This document shows positions 1-25,099 of a DNA stretch of 64,000 nucleotides, piece by piece (within the stretch, counting starts at the first letter, position 1; the number at the start of each line of letters is the position of its first letter). Location of the stretch: positions 603,501 to 667,500 of the forward strand of contig JACEFZ010024489.1 in assembly GCA_014155875.1 (NCBI GenBank). Direction: 5' to 3'. The DNA is from Cepaea nemoralis. Its lineage: Eukaryota; Mollusca; Gastropoda; Stylommatophora; Helicidae. The notes beneath the pieces were generated by a model. It saw only the letters and a program-made list of their open reading frames with translations. It searched no databases and was not told the origin of the DNA. A program made the translations under genes and the position numbers.

Positions 1-42
1 CTGTGATGTCGGTTCCTAAATCAATCAATCAATCAATCATGA
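1..42 (+). repeat. 3' end of dispersed retroposon family E with (AATC)n tail
   Basis: The sequence TGTGATGTCGGTTCCTAAAT followed by (CAATC)-type repeats is the terminus of a family also seen inverted at 13100-13325 and, in older form, at 4900-5180, 24215-24490 and 32745-33030. The rest of this copy lies left of the window. Confidence 0.6.
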
Positions 43-127
43 TTCAAATGTTGTCTCCGTGTGACGATGAAGTCTAGATGATACCAATGGCCGGATCTTG
101 AGTGTTTCCGTGTGACCTTATGCCTGG

Positions 128-345
128 GAGTCTCTGTAGCGAAGTGGTCAAGCCGTTTGACTCGTGCTCCGAAGGTCGTGTGTTCGATTCCGGGCCGCGT
201 CCTTCGGTTTACGAGTTAAATGTTTCGGAGACTCCTGTGGGTCGTCGCTAAAAGCTACGGAGTTCGTGCTTTGTGCGACGCTTTCCGTGCTGCGGAAAGA
301 GACCGAACCATATGGGATAAAACCCGGTGCAATGAAGTCACCCTG
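128..345 (+). mobile_element. SINE-B, tRNA-derived
   Basis: The head has a polymerase III A box (TAGCGAAGTGG) and B box (GTTCGATTCCG) at tRNA-like spacing, followed by a body containing TCGCTAAAAGCTACGGAGTT and GGAAAGAGACCGAACCATAT. Related copies are at 24010-24215, 32540-32750, 41425-41655 (minus), 52235-52465 and 62345-62560 (minus). It is a dispersed retroposon, not a tRNA gene. Confidence 0.75.
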
Positions 346-1519
346 TCGACTATTTAAGCGACCTTATGCCGATCTTTTGTTTTAAAAAAGAGTTTATAAT
401 ACATAGGTCATTTCTGGTGCAATAGACGTGTAAAATGGACTTTTGCCTTTAATTAATTAATCTTTTTCTTACGTCTTAAAGCTAGCGTAGTGTTCGGATA
501 GACAACAGGAAGAATAACATCTGGGAGTCAGTCACGACCCGGGTGGGCTCGTCCCCATACAGTGTACAGACGATATAAATATTTGTGAAAGGGGGGTACA
601 TTTCGTGATCGGAAACCTCATGTTGTGAAAACTGTGGAAACAGATACATTTAATTAGTAACTACTAACTTTTATATATTCAGTTTCATATCTTGTTTTTC
701 ATGAAGTTGTATCGGTGTATGTTTGTTGTTTATGCACTGACGAAGGCTTTGGCCGCAACGTCCATTCTGTTCCTTGCGATCGCGTTTTAAACAAGCTTAT
801 CGATTCTCTTTAGTTTTCGTGTGTTGTGTCCGAGTGGGAGAGCGTGAGTGTGTGTGTGTGGTGATTCATTCATTGCGCCACCGTGGAGTTTCTACCCCTG
901 ACGAGGCTCTTCTGTGGTTAACATAAGAAAACACACAAGCGGAAGGGGGTGTTCACTGATCTATATTTAGACTCTTGTCTGCCATGTACACAATTTCATG
1001 TCCAGCAACGAAGTTGTCGGTGGCAGAACAAGATTGAATCGTATTATTATTACATACTTCTGTATATTTATCTAAGGGTATGTTGTAAAGCACGACTTTA
1101 GCTGTGGTTATTGAGTTGTGGATATGTTTAAATGGAGTTGCTACGTTTTGTTTTCAAATATTATTTTAAGTTTTCTTTCATTAGATTTAGTTTTAGAGAC
1201 TTTTTTTTCCCGTCAGTTGTCAGTCGTTGGTTTCATTTCCTACACTTGACTATGTCGTGACTTGTCTTCTCGCTTTTCGAGTCTCACAAAGGATAGATAT
1301 TTAGAATCATTCATTACACTAATATTATTTTATCAAGTGTTACTTTTACAATGTAGATTTTGTTCTGTTATTCTCTTTAATCCACCTCTAAGTAACAAAA
1401 TATGAATTTATCATTTATGAATCTGCTGACCTGGTCAGGTGGCCCACCCCCAACCAAAACCAAATCATCAAATGTAACTATTTTTATTTGGTAGCATATC
1501 CCGCTAATCACTGGTATCA
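346..1519. other. Unassigned AT-rich upstream DNA
   Basis: No coding region or known repeat recognised. It holds the CpG-richer patch noted as a candidate first exon (740-843), and otherwise AT-rich unique-looking sequence. Confidence 0.4.
740..843 (+). promoter_or_regulatory. Candidate untranslated first exon or promoter area of the STARD10-like gene
   Basis: An upstream untranslated exon is required because the start-codon exon begins with an acceptor. This stretch is unusually rich in CpG compared with its AT-rich surroundings and ends in a fair donor (AGC followed by GTGAGT at 844). No TATA box or initiator can be argued with confidence. This is only a candidate and needs a transcript. 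Confidence 0.2.
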
Positions 1520-1795
1520 TGAAGGCTAATAGACTACAATGGCTGGGGCATATAGAAAGAATGGAAGATAATAGGGAAACAAAACTCGCTTACACTCAGG
1601 AAATAAATGACCGGTAGACCCCGAGGTAGACCAAGAAGGCGGTGGAGAGATAATATACATACAGACCTACAAGCACTTGGAATCAACGACTGGCAAGAGA
1701 AGGTCCACCAGAGAGACGAATGGAGACAGATTGTATTTGCAGCAAAGAACCTCAATGGCTCGGAATGCTGAAGAAGAAGAAGAAGAAGAAGCATA
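1520..1795 (+). mobile_element. LINE 3' fragment with (GAA)n tail
   Basis: The plus strand encodes a broken reverse-transcriptase C-terminal tail (GRPRGRPRRRWRDNIHTDLQ, then ALGINDWQEKV) and ends in TCGGAATGCTGAAGAAGAAG. The same end recurs at 10500-10650, 52980-53145 and, inverted, 47685-47775. Frames are disrupted; it is a dead 5'-truncated copy. Confidence 0.7.
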
Positions 1796-2832
1796 TCCCT
1801 TAACTTACAGCATTCTTCAGCTACTGTTGATGTACTAGGCAAGATTACGCTCAGTAGTTTGCCATTGCTTTCTGAGCAAACCAGCTCACATACCCCTTAA
1901 GCCTTAAGTAAGTTGTTGACGCAGCGAGAACCGCTACCGTTTCTTGCGCACATCACTATGTAACTATTAATATTAATTTATTTAATAATTATTGTTTTAA
2001 TTATAATTAATAAATATTACTATTAATACTCTAGTAGGTACGATCATGATTTTAAAATTGAGTATTTACAAATGAAACCACAACTAGATAGGCATTGAAA
2101 AAACAAATCTAATGGTACCTCATTGATGCCTGTATGTCAATTCTAAGTGGAGATATTCACATTTTTGTGAAGGTGTCTCAGGCTAAAATATTTACATAAT
2201 TGCCGTGACTTTGGAACTCTTCTCCACGCTACCAGTCCTTGCAAGATTGTCTCAAACGGGTCATAGACTTATATGAAAACTGACCTCAAATATATGTTCT
2301 GTCATGTTAAATGATATAAAAATAGTACAAGTATACAAATAAATTGTTAATAATCTTTAAACTTGTATTCTCTTTAATTTCAGTAGTTCAAATTGCATGT
2401 TTTGACCCAGTCCGATTGATAATTGTGTCAGCCGCCATCTTAAATTTTCGTTCATATAGACAAAACATGTCAGTAGAAATAATTTTTTTCTACCCCCATA
2501 AATGACCATAATCGATTAAACTTTCCATGTATATGTAAACATAGGTGGATAATTTGAATATACATCTAAAAATATTGTTCAAATTAAATACACAAGCTCT
2601 AGAAAATAAAATTACTAACGTTTTGCCAAGTAATTCAATTTATGTAAAAGTCAGGATAATTTCATCCATCCGCTATGCATAGAATGTTAGACTAACCTAA
2701 TCTGCAGAACCTAAGATGGCGTCTGTTATTGTAACGTGATATTTGAATGAATGAATGACGTCGTAAGCATGAATGAACTTTACGCAGCCATTTTTGGGTG
2801 TTGCAATGGATCGTTTCGGGGTGGTACGGTAT
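1796..2832. other. Unassigned AT-rich DNA with a short SINE-D scrap
   Basis: A piece of SINE-D (GGCAAGATTACGCTCAGTAG) lies near 1835-1880. The rest is AT-rich with no recognisable gene. Confidence 0.4.
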
Positions 2833-2937
2833 ATCACTTCTGTTTTCAGTTTGTGTCGCGGCATGACTAGCATACCTACTAATAGTATTAGTAGGTATGC
2901 TAGTCATGCTGTGACACAAACTGAAAACAGAAGTGAT
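2833..2937. mobile_element. Foldback element (52-bp inverted arms)
   Basis: Arms 2833-2884 and 2886-2937 are near-perfect reverse complements around a single central base, beginning ATCACTTCTGTTTTCAGTTT. Such a palindrome can form a long hairpin and is typical of a small foldback MITE. No obvious target duplication was settled. Confidence 0.65.
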
Positions 2938-3004
2938 GACTATTATTAGTAATACTATTTGACTTCCCATCAAGGCAGGGACTTCTTTACAAATGTACCT
3001 GAAC

Positions 3005-3345
3005 TCTCAGGTTGATCCGGCCTACAATAGGTACCAGGAGAATATTGAGGAAAGGAAAGCTGGTCGATGTGATATTGACCATGTCACCCACCGAGTGTAG
3101 ATTGTCTATACAAATATTGGAGCCATGTGCACATGTGGTTTGGCGTCGCAGACAGCAGAGCACATACTCCAGGACTGCCCAAGCTACAACATATCCAGGC
3201 AAACCTTCTGGCCTAGAGAGACAACAGTGGAAGATAAACTTTATGGACCGCTGAGTGAATGAACTAAAAAAGACTGTTAGATTCATACAAGAGACAACAT
3301 TGCAGTCATAGACATATTTCAAGCGAACAAAAGATGAAGAAGATA
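3005..3345 (+). mobile_element. LINE 3' fragment with zinc-knuckle-like end, fused to a SINE-C scrap
   Basis: After a SINE-C tail piece (3005-3090) the plus strand encodes CTCGLASQTAEHILQDCP, the C-x-C...H...C pattern found at the C-terminus of many non-LTR reverse transcriptases, then a broken tail. The same region is inverted at 23385-23610 and 31915-32110. Confidence 0.6.
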
Positions 3346-4899
3346 TTGGAGCCATATACCCAGTACACCTTATATACCCAGTACACCTTATATACACAGT
3401 ACAATTTATGGCAGGGAAAAACTATCCTTTAGTTTATGTCTTGTAGCCAGCAGGTGCTCCAATATACTTCCTCTATATCCCCCCCCCCCCCCCATTAACC
3501 TTCATGCTACTCCATGAAAACCTTATAAAATATATCCAAAATTAATTACAGGAAAAGATAAACCACTTATTATGCAGACACAATATGCAAGTAATCTGTA
3601 TATTTAGTTTTTTTTCCCCCCAGAGTAACTTTCAGAGCACTCACATATTACCCTCACCTGGCACAAAAAAGCAGTTTTATTCTTCAGTCGTCCAAAATTG
3701 TTTTTGATGTAATTGCGTTGTATCTGTCTACAATAGAGCTGCAATATTTATGTCATTCATTCTTCCCCTCATTTGTTGACCGGGTTAGACTTTCCAGGTA
3801 ATTTGTAGGCCTCTCCTTCCATTTACAAGTGGTACCCTCAACACTCAACAGCCACATGCATACTGGTTGGCTCTCAGGGGAAGGCAGGGACAGAATAAGG
3901 GCATTCCCCACCATCTAAGGGGGCTTCTATAAATGCAAAGCTAACACATAATGTTATGGTACTGGCCTCACCCAAGGAATCATCTCATCATGCACATAAT
4001 GGCTGCTTAGCCTCTTTCCATATTGAGCTTCCCATTCATCACTGACCATCACTGATCCCATGGAGATCAGTATTATGCAGTCTGCATATTTGGGACTTTG
4101 ATGACCACCACGCATTGAGCGTTTCAATTCCTCCTCACAGTGCTAACATCTCTTATAGCATCCTTTGCTTCCAGAATCGGCCTTCGTTAATGACCTCTGC
4201 ATTGATTTATACTAAGAGCAGCATGTTTAAGCACAGCACCAACCCTAGAAAACTATGCAGAGAAGCTATCTTCTTTGTTTCCTGGAAGGTTGGGGTGGAG
4301 TGACTTTGGAAATCTACCAGTCGAACCACTACCACATAGTCAAGTTTGGCAATAAAGCAAGGTTTTCTCTCATAGCACTGATATTCTGTTTAACAGGTGA
4401 CATATGGTGGACATTTGGATTGAATTGTCATTCAGTAGGATTCTCTTTCAATGCACATTTAAACCAAATTGTTTAGCGGAAATCACACTAATAGAGTACA
4501 TCTTCGATGGACTTCATTGTCCATAATTTAGGGGTAGGCTGATGATAGTGCCAAAGGCTTTTCCAGTTTGGAGTTTCTGATAACTTATTTCTAGAGGCCG
4601 CCAAATCTGAGATATCCTGTTAAGTCAGTGCAGGTCTGTTGTGGCCATTTATCTGTGCTATGGCAAAAGCCTTGCATGGAGTTCTGTAAAACAGAGCAGG
4701 GTGGGACTGACACCTGAGGTGAGGTAAGGGTATCCCTTTGTACTCACCACACTGGCCTTAACTTTCCCTGTGACTGAAATCACCACACCATGAAAGTGGC
4801 TTTCCAAAACAATTATCTTCATACACTCAAAATCACTAGGAGGAGAGCACAGAACTAACTGATGTCAAAGAATATGTAGTTTCGCTAACATTGCCTTGA
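3346..4899. other. Unassigned intergenic or intron sequence
   Basis: Contains a poly-C run (3479-3493) and, at about 3710-3800, a LINE 3'-UTR-like piece with the motif TTGCGTTGT...TTTGTTGACCGGGTTA shared with 10815-10920, 20865-20965 and 26500-26600. Nothing else recognised. Confidence 0.4.
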
Positions 4900-5180
4900 G
4901 TTGTTGAGTTGAGCTAAGAACCAACATCACTGCACTCAGGACATTTCCATACATGTTCTGTTCCCTTGTTCAACAGCCAGCAAAGAGTCACATTACTAAT
5001 CATTCCCACCGTTATCTGATCGAAAGTTCTCCTGGTCTTCCCTCTCAGTTTTGAGATTCTTCCAATCACCTGCCGATCCCCTGCAATCTCATTCTTTCCA
5101 CATATGGGTTCTCAATCTGTTCCCCCGCCTTCTCCACCTGGTGCCACAAGCGTATGACCACCTCTCCCATGTCCATCTAC
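4900..5180 (-). repeat. Dispersed retroposon family E, old copy
   Basis: Reads as the same element as 13100-13325 (AACCAACATCACTGCACTCA, then ACAGCCAGCAAAGAG), inverted relative to window start. A 23-bp direct repeat sits just after, at about 5199-5242. No coding capacity seen. Confidence 0.5.
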
Positions 5181-5814
5181 TACCAAGAGGTGAATTTCCT
5201 TTCCCTGTGCCAGCTGAATCTCTTTTCCCTGTGCCAGCTGAATCTGTCATCTTTGCACACTTGACAGCTCAGTTCATGATCAAAACTGGACAGCAAAGAA
5301 CTTGAGAAAATTATGTTTTGTTACTTTCTTCATCCAACTCACATCACGCTGATTGATCCATTGTTTAATTAAATTGGAGACTTCTCCAGCAGTAAATTGC
5401 TTTTACTGTTTTTAGAAGCTTTTTGCCTTCTCCCTTCCATCTTGTTTTGCATAAGCCAAAAATTCTATTCTTACAATATTTCATAACCCTTACTACTTGC
5501 ACTGTTTTCTAATTTCATACATATTTTTAATATTCCAGATACCATTTCTGGAGGTTTTCCTAGGTGAAAAATGGTAATTCAGGCAACCCAGACTCCTTAT
5601 GACTTTCTCCAGATCATGTCATATTTATCCTTCCACCTTGGTTAGGCTGAGTTGTGTTTCTTTTCTGTAACTTGTTTCGTTGCATGATTGGTTGAATTGT
5701 TGCAGCTAAAGCCAGGTCCCCCTACAACATGCATGGTAGGTTAATGTCGCTATTCTTTGCCTCACTTATGTGTTTCACTAACACATGAGTATCTATATTT
5801 TTTTGTGTACGTTC

Positions 5815-6095
5815 GCTTGCTTTTGAATTCAAGCATAGTCAATACACATGCTACTATTTCCAGTAGCACTAATTTTTGCGTGTGGATTAGCTTTCCCTGT
5901 AACCAGTGTCCTTTGCCATTAGGCAAATTCCACTGAGACTTCTGAGGTATTTATAATTTACGTCCCCAAGTCAAGGATGAGAAGCCAATATTTTAGTCAA
6001 ACTGATTGGTGTAGGGGTTGTACCTGCAGAAGTTAAAGAATGAGTGCTCTAATCCATTCAGCCGTTCTGACCTCCAGTTGTCTAATTTTTATTTT
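5815..6095 (-). mobile_element. SINE-A, tRNA-headed
   Basis: On the minus strand a tRNA-like head (near 6050-6095) is followed by the family body: TTGACTTGGGGACGTAAATT, a pyrimidine-poor GGGACACTGGTAATAGGGAA segment, and a tail with GGACTACGCTTGAGTTCAAA then a GCAAGC run. This copy is well diverged. Confidence 0.7.
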
Positions 6096-6104
6096 TGTAT
6101 TTTG

Positions 6105-6400
6105 CGCTCGCTCGCTTTGAACTCAAGGGTGGTCCATACACACTATTTTTTATAGTAGTGATGGACTGAATTTTGCTTGCAGGTTAGCTTTCCCTATTAA
6201 CAGTGTCCCTCACCATCAGGCAAACCCACTCTGACTTCAGAGGTACTTGTAATATACGTCCCCAAGTCAAGGACGACAGGTCAGCATTTTAGTCCAGCTG
6301 TCCAGTGTGGGGGTTGAATCGCTTACCTCGGCACCAGTACAACGGATGTTTAAGGGTCCCGCGTTCTTACCCATTCGGCCTATGCAGACACTGCCAGTTG
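6105..6400 (-). mobile_element. SINE-A, tRNA-headed, adjacent to the STARD10 start exon
   Basis: Same family as the preceding copy, in the same orientation and almost back to back. Its tRNA-like head lies about 55 bp upstream of the splice acceptor of the start-codon exon. Confidence 0.75.
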
Positions 6401-6478
6401 TCTGTATAATTCACATTTATTTATATATATATATATTTTTTTTTTTTATTACAGAGACCCAACATTTTTACATTTACA

Positions 6479-19878
<13,400 letters not shown>

Positions 19879-20252
19879 TCTCTGAACATTCCGGATTATG
19901 TTTATTTTTATGGGGCAACTCCGTGATTTGTTTAGAAAAAAGGACATTTTTTCATGCAGGCATAGTTATTTTTATTTATTTTATTTTTGTTTCCTTTCAG
20001 CTGTGATCAGTATTTGTACATATTTTAAAACCATTGTTTTCAATTTTTGCGTGTTGTTGAAATTAGTTGTTCTCTTAATTTATGATTTCCATGTAAATAT
20101 GTTTTAGAACATTTTTACTTATGAGCATTCATGACATAAACCCTACTTTTGATTTGTCAAGTTGGATTGATATAAAGGGATGGTTTGATAACTTTCTGTT
20201 GGCTTGATTCTATTCTTACATATATAGTCTTGTAATTTTAAATTATTACAGT

Positions 20253-20256
<4 letters not shown>

Positions 20257-20338
<82 letters not shown>

Positions 20339-20357
20339 TATATACATATATATATAT
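20257..20357. repeat. (TA)n microsatellite, copy A
   Basis: Long TA run with a few TACATA interruptions; the counterpart in copy B is 25908-25990 with different interruptions. Confidence 0.95.
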
Positions 20358-21810
20358 GAACACATGGCCAGTAGCTTTAATCATTTATAAAACTATGGGA
20401 GGATAATGCTTAGTGCACAGGTTTCCTAGAAGTAGTCCTGGCTTCAGCTGTCAGTAAGTTACAGTATCAGGCCAGAAAGCACATTGGCTATATAGTGTGT
20501 CCCATATTTGAGAACAATCGGCCAGCATTATGCCAGTGACCTTGACTCCCGAGAAATGTCCTGGTACCCATGTTATGCTGGGTTGCCTTGTGGGAAGTTT
20601 GTCTAATTTGGGAATTTTGTTGGGCAGGGTGGGGCCTGCCTATTTAGTCTATTTTCAGTTTCCAACTGCCTAGAGGATATTTAACGTGCAAATGTGTCCT
20701 CCAGAATTGTTCTCTTTCGGAATTGTTTTCTTTGTCCGAGAAGCCTAAACACCTGATCCACTACCCAAGTAGGGAATCTGGTCTACCTTAGCCACTGGAT
20801 GATGATGAGTGTATTCTTCTTTATTTTCTTCTTCCTCTGCATTCATCTGTTATGTTGTTTTAGACATAATTGCGTTGTGACTATTTACATCAGAGCTGTG
20901 ATATTTGCACCTTTCGGCCGACACATCCGACTTCTTCAGGCATTTGTTGACCAGGTTACCTTCCCAGGAGTATAGTATTCTATTCCTCTGTCCGGGCTTA
21001 GTTTAATTTTTAAATTTCAAAACCTATCCACAAGTGAATATTTATAGTACATCTGAAAGAATATGTAGCATGTGTGATCCTGCTATACACACATTTGGAT
21101 CCTCGTCTCTGCTACAGAGTTCATGCACTGTGCTGAGATTCTCCTTGTTTGAGACCAGAGCATTTAAGAAGATATTTGTGTGCAGTGAGGGTGATCCTTT
21201 GTAAAACAAGCAACTTGAAGAAGATAGACATACCGACAAGTAGATCTCCTGTCAATTAAATACTGTAATAACTTCCATCTTGGTACAGCAATAACCCATG
21301 AATAGGTCTCATCTCATCTCATCACATCATGTTCCTCTTGTATCATGTTGTGTCAGGGTGAAGCATAAACAGCGGGAGAGTGCCAATTTATGAGCTTCAT
21401 ATATCGGGATTCCTGTGGACTTTGTTATTCCCTCTGTCCATCATTTACATGGTCGACTTTTTCTTCTGGTTCCATTTGATCTATACATTTGTTTGTTGTG
21501 ATATACTGTTAGTTGGTAGTCTAGTTATGTGGTCAAAGCATTTCACTTGCTGTTTTCTAATGAAATCTAGCCCATGAATATGTAATGGACTGAATATAAA
21601 CTTGCCCAGGAATCACAAACAGCAAAAATCCTAGTAAATTATGATGCAGTTGGAAATGAAGAGAGCACGCCAAATAGACCAGGGCCCAGGCAACATTTCA
21701 AAATTAGAAACTTTACCCATAAATCTTGATAGGATGTGATTCCCCTTTTTACATATGTGGATTCTCGCCAGTGCTATGGAGTAAATGCTCTTTGCTGAGA
21801 TACTTATTGT

Positions 21811-21981
21811 GTGATCAATGGGAGGAGACTGGTGATCAATGGGAGTAGATTGGTGATCAATGGGAGGAGACTGGTGATCAATGGGAGGAGACTGGTGATC
21901 AATGGGAGGAGACTGGTGATCAATGGGAGGAGACTGGTGATCAATGGGAGGAGACTGGTGATCAATGGGAGGAGACTGGAG
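21811..21981. repeat. 21-bp tandem array, copy A (about 8 units)
   Basis: Unit TGATCAATGGGAGGAGACTGG. Because 21 is a multiple of three, all six frames stay open and yield repeat-only peptides on both strands, which are not genes. Confidence 0.95.
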
Positions 21982-22064
21982 CACTTGTGGAGATATGTGC
22001 AGTGAAAGTGATCCTTTACAAACGAACCCAAATATTGTTGCATTCATTCTTTGTTTTGTCCGCT

Positions 22065-22325
22065 GGCTTTGAGCTTAAGTGTAGTCCATACATGTTCTAC
22101 TACTTCTAGTACTTTGGTCTGATTGTTGCGTGTGGGTTAGCTTTCCCTACTACCAGTGTCCCTCATCATCAGGCGAGCCAACTCCATCTTCTGAGGTAAA
22201 TGTTGTACACATCCCTAAGTCAAGGACGAGAACTCAACATTTTAGTAGGTGTAGGGGTTGAACCCACTACGTCGGCATCAGCACACTGGAAGTTCAATAG
22301 TGAGCACTCTTATCCATTCATTGTT
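22065..22325 (-). mobile_element. SINE-A in copy A, progenitor context of the 49-bp satellite
   Basis: A full-looking minus-strand SINE-A. Its interval 22108-22156 (TTCTAGTACTTTGGTCTGAT through GTTAGCTTTCCCTA) is the single copy of the 49-bp unit expanded in copy B. Confidence 0.8.
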
Positions 22326-22656
22326 TACTCCATACATTAACACATTTCTTAACAATATCCATTTTTTAAAATTTTGTAATAAGTAATTTGTAGTCACCTC
22401 TTATTGTCTCATATTTGGTCTGGTATAGTTTCAACTAAATTATTGTTTTATTAAGCAGCAAATTTACAAGTGTTCTCTGTTTTGTTTTATTGAATTGTTT
22501 TGATAACACACATTCCTTAGCAGTATACTGTATATATATTAGCTGGACAAAAGTAGAAGCCACTTATTCACTTAGTTTGTTTGTCAATATATTTTAATTG
22601 TTAAAGCTAGTCGATTGTCATTGGATGTATAGTCAGACTAGTGAACTTTTATTATA

Positions 22657-23224
22657 TGAGGGTGCTTCAAATGAATACCTTAAATGTTTGTTTGTTTTTT
22701 TTTGGTGGGAATATACTCTGGGTGGAAAAAAAATTAAAGAACAAATGTATCATTTTTCGATGTAGTCACCACTGCGTTCAGTGCAAGTCCTCCAGCACCG
22801 ATAAAGTGTTTGGATTCCTGTAAAAATAATTCTCTGGGGTCACTACTCGGTGCGCCTGACCCAGTCGTGAACAGTCTGTCACAGAAGTCACACCATTTTG
22901 AAACTTCCTACTCCACTCATACACTTGCTGGACTGACAGGCATGCATCACCATACTGGACCTTCATTCCACGATGCAGGTCTATAGGTTTCACCCCTTCA
23001 CTGATCAAAAAACGGATAACAGAACGTTGCTCTTTGAATTATGTCACAAGTGGGGTGGCCATCTTTAAACTGCCCATAAGAGGTCAACATATTCGTCTAC
23101 ACCATGATGTCACTGTTTAACACTCTTGACATCCTTAACAACAATATTGACACGTTACAAGACAAAAGCATGATTATTATAATTTTTATCACATTTTTTC
23201 AGGTTTTAATTTGAAGCCCTCCTG
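22657..23224 (-). pseudogene. Internally deleted mariner element, copy A
   Basis: Flanked by TA and bounded by similar inverted ends (GGGTGCTTCAAATGAAT left; ATTTGAAGCCCTCCTGT right). Minus strand 23008-22778 encodes a 76-residue piece including MISEGVKPIDLHRGMKVQYG and LSVQQVYEWSRKFQNGVTSV, the helix-turn-helix N-terminus of mariner transposases (as in SETMAR). The catalytic domain is deleted. Confidence 0.85.
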
Positions 23225-23384
23225 TATGTGTAGTTAGTTATTCTGTGTAGTCAGAGTATTTATTGGTAAAGTTATTTAATTGTCATTATTTTTACAGTTA
23301 ATTAACTGTCACGATTTTTATTGTTATTGTGCTTATGTCTCAGGTGGCTGGCATTGTAATGTTTGTTGTCAAGTAGCTTCATTG

Positions 23385-23610
23385 TGTTTATTATCTTCTT
23401 CTGTCATTCGTTTGAAATTTGTCTGTATCTGCAATGTTGTCTCTTGTATGAATTTCACTGTCTTTTCTACTTCACTCAATGGTCCATAGAGTTAATCTTC
23501 CACTGTCGTCTCTCTATGCCAGAAGGTTTGCCTGGATAAGTGATATTTTGGGCAGTCTTGCTTTATGTGATCTGCTGTCTGTGGCACCAATCCACATGTG
23601 CGTATGGCTG
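23385..23610 (-). mobile_element. LINE C-terminal fragment, copy A
   Basis: Reverse complement matches 3080-3335 (ending TTTGAACGAATGACAG on the minus strand). It contains the CxCG...H...C region in broken frames. Confidence 0.6.
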
Positions 23611-23689
23611 ATTCACCAGTCTTGAATATTGTATGCAAAGGTTTATTATCAGTTAACTGTCGTGTTTATTTTCTGGTAGCTGCCTTTGT

Positions 23690-23965
23690 GTTTATACTCA
23701 GTTGTCATTGGGTTTATAGTTGGCTGTCATTGGGTTTATAATTGGCTGTCATTGGGTTTATAGTTGGCTGTCATTGGGTTTATAGTTGGCTGTCATTGGG
23801 TTTATAGTTGGCTGTCGTTGGGTTTATAGTTGGCAGATGTTGGGTTTATAGTTGGCAGTCATTGTGTTTATACTGTTCTGTTATTGTGTTTATACTCAGC
23901 TGTTATTGTGTTTATACTCGGCTGTCATTGTGTTTACACTTGGTTGTTATTGTGTTAATACTCTG
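23690..23965. repeat. 22-bp tandem array, copy A
   Basis: Units GTTTATAGTTGGCTGTCATTGG decaying rightward into GTTTATACTCGGCTGTTATTG variants; about 12 units. Confidence 0.85.
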
Positions 23966-24009
23966 CTGTTATTGCTCCATTAATACCATTAGAGTAGCAT
24001 TAGTATTGG

Positions 24010-24490
24010 GACTAGGAAGTCTCTGTAGTGAAGTAGTTATGGTGCCTGCTTCATGCTCTAACACTTGTGGATTTGATTCCGGGCCACGTCGTTCAGTTCA
24101 TGAGTACAATTTTCTCAGAGACTCCTGGCGTCATTGCTGGGACTACGAAGTTTGTGCGACGCCCTATGGAAAGAGACTGAGCCATATGGGATTAATGGAG
24201 AAGAACAGATAGACTATCATGGTCGTGAGAGAATGCAGCAGCATGGGGTGATCAGAGGTTCTGGTCGACAGCCGTCATTCAGAGGTAAAGCAAGACGGAC
24301 ATATAATCAGATTGCAACGGACACCATTAGTATTGGGACTCATCACTGGCTGTTGAAATGAGGACTGAGCACTTATAGGAATGCCCCGAGTGCAATGTTG
24401 GATCTTGACTCAACTCAACTCATTCACTGGCTGTTTAAAATGAGGACAGAGCACTTATGGGAATGTCCCTAGTGCTGTGTTGTCGGTTAT
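24010..24490 (+). mobile_element. SINE-B followed by family E, copy A
   Basis: 24010-24215: SINE-B head (GAAGTCTCTGTAGTGAAGTA; B box TTTGATTCCGG). 24215-24490: family E with two successive 3' ends ending GGTTATTGACTTAACTCAAC. Short frames across it are not genes. Confidence 0.6.
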
Positions 24491-25099
24491 TGACTTAACT
24501 CAACTGTCATTGTGTTTATACTCAGCTGTCATTTTATATTAATGTTAGTGAATTTTCCTTGTATTTATTGGCATATCAAGGGATTTTTAAGATTTGTGAA
24601 GTTGTGTTGAATTTGTAGTTTTGTTTTTATATTTATAGTTTGAGATTAACTAGCTATTACTGTATATATAATCATGTTAATTGTCATTGTGTTTATAGTT
24701 AAGGTTTGTTAACTGTCTTTTTATTTGTAGTCAGCTGTTATTGCATTTATTTTAAAGATGTATAAATTGTCATTTGTAGCTAGTTAACTGTTATTGCATA
24801 GCTAAGGTTAGTGAACTCTTGTTGAAATTATAGTCAGTTAACCGCCATTATATTTATAATTAAGGTCACTTATCGAGCTTGCCATTTTTATGGAAAAGAA
24901 ATGACAATGCTGAACAAAGAAGTTTGTTTTGTAACTGTTTTAACATGTTTATCATGTGGTATTTCCTCTTGTTAATTCTCCTTCGGTAGAGTATATGCAT
25001 GATTTAACAGAACTGGTTTCCTGGTTATTGAATTCATCGTCATTCCATCAAAATTGAGTTTATAAATAATCATGCAAACTATTTTTTAATAATAGCAAA

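Larger units (their letters stand above)
20023..25099. repeat. Copy A of a 5-kb duplicated block
   Basis: From TTTTAAAACCATTG in the STARD10 3' UTR to AATAATAGCAAA this block recurs almost base for base at 25667-33630. Differences are scattered single bases (for example GTGCAAGTCC versus GTGCAAATCC) and homopolymer lengths. The main structural change is repeat number: the 49-bp unit is single here and about 57-fold there, and the 21-bp array has about 8 units versus 14. Confidence 0.95.

Noticed and set aside
128..210. tRNA gene
   Set aside because: A and B boxes are present, but the sequence recurs with a common non-tRNA body in many places and cannot fold as a full cloverleaf with a standard acceptor stem by eye; it is a SINE head.
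21631..22047. Long frames on both strands rich in PPIDHQS or NGRRLVI
   Set aside because: They arise because a 21-bp unit keeps all frames open; peptide is pure repeat.
22778..23008. SETMAR-like host gene
   Set aside because: The 76-residue frame lies between mariner inverted ends with TA flanks and lacks any SET or other exon; it is a transposon remnant.
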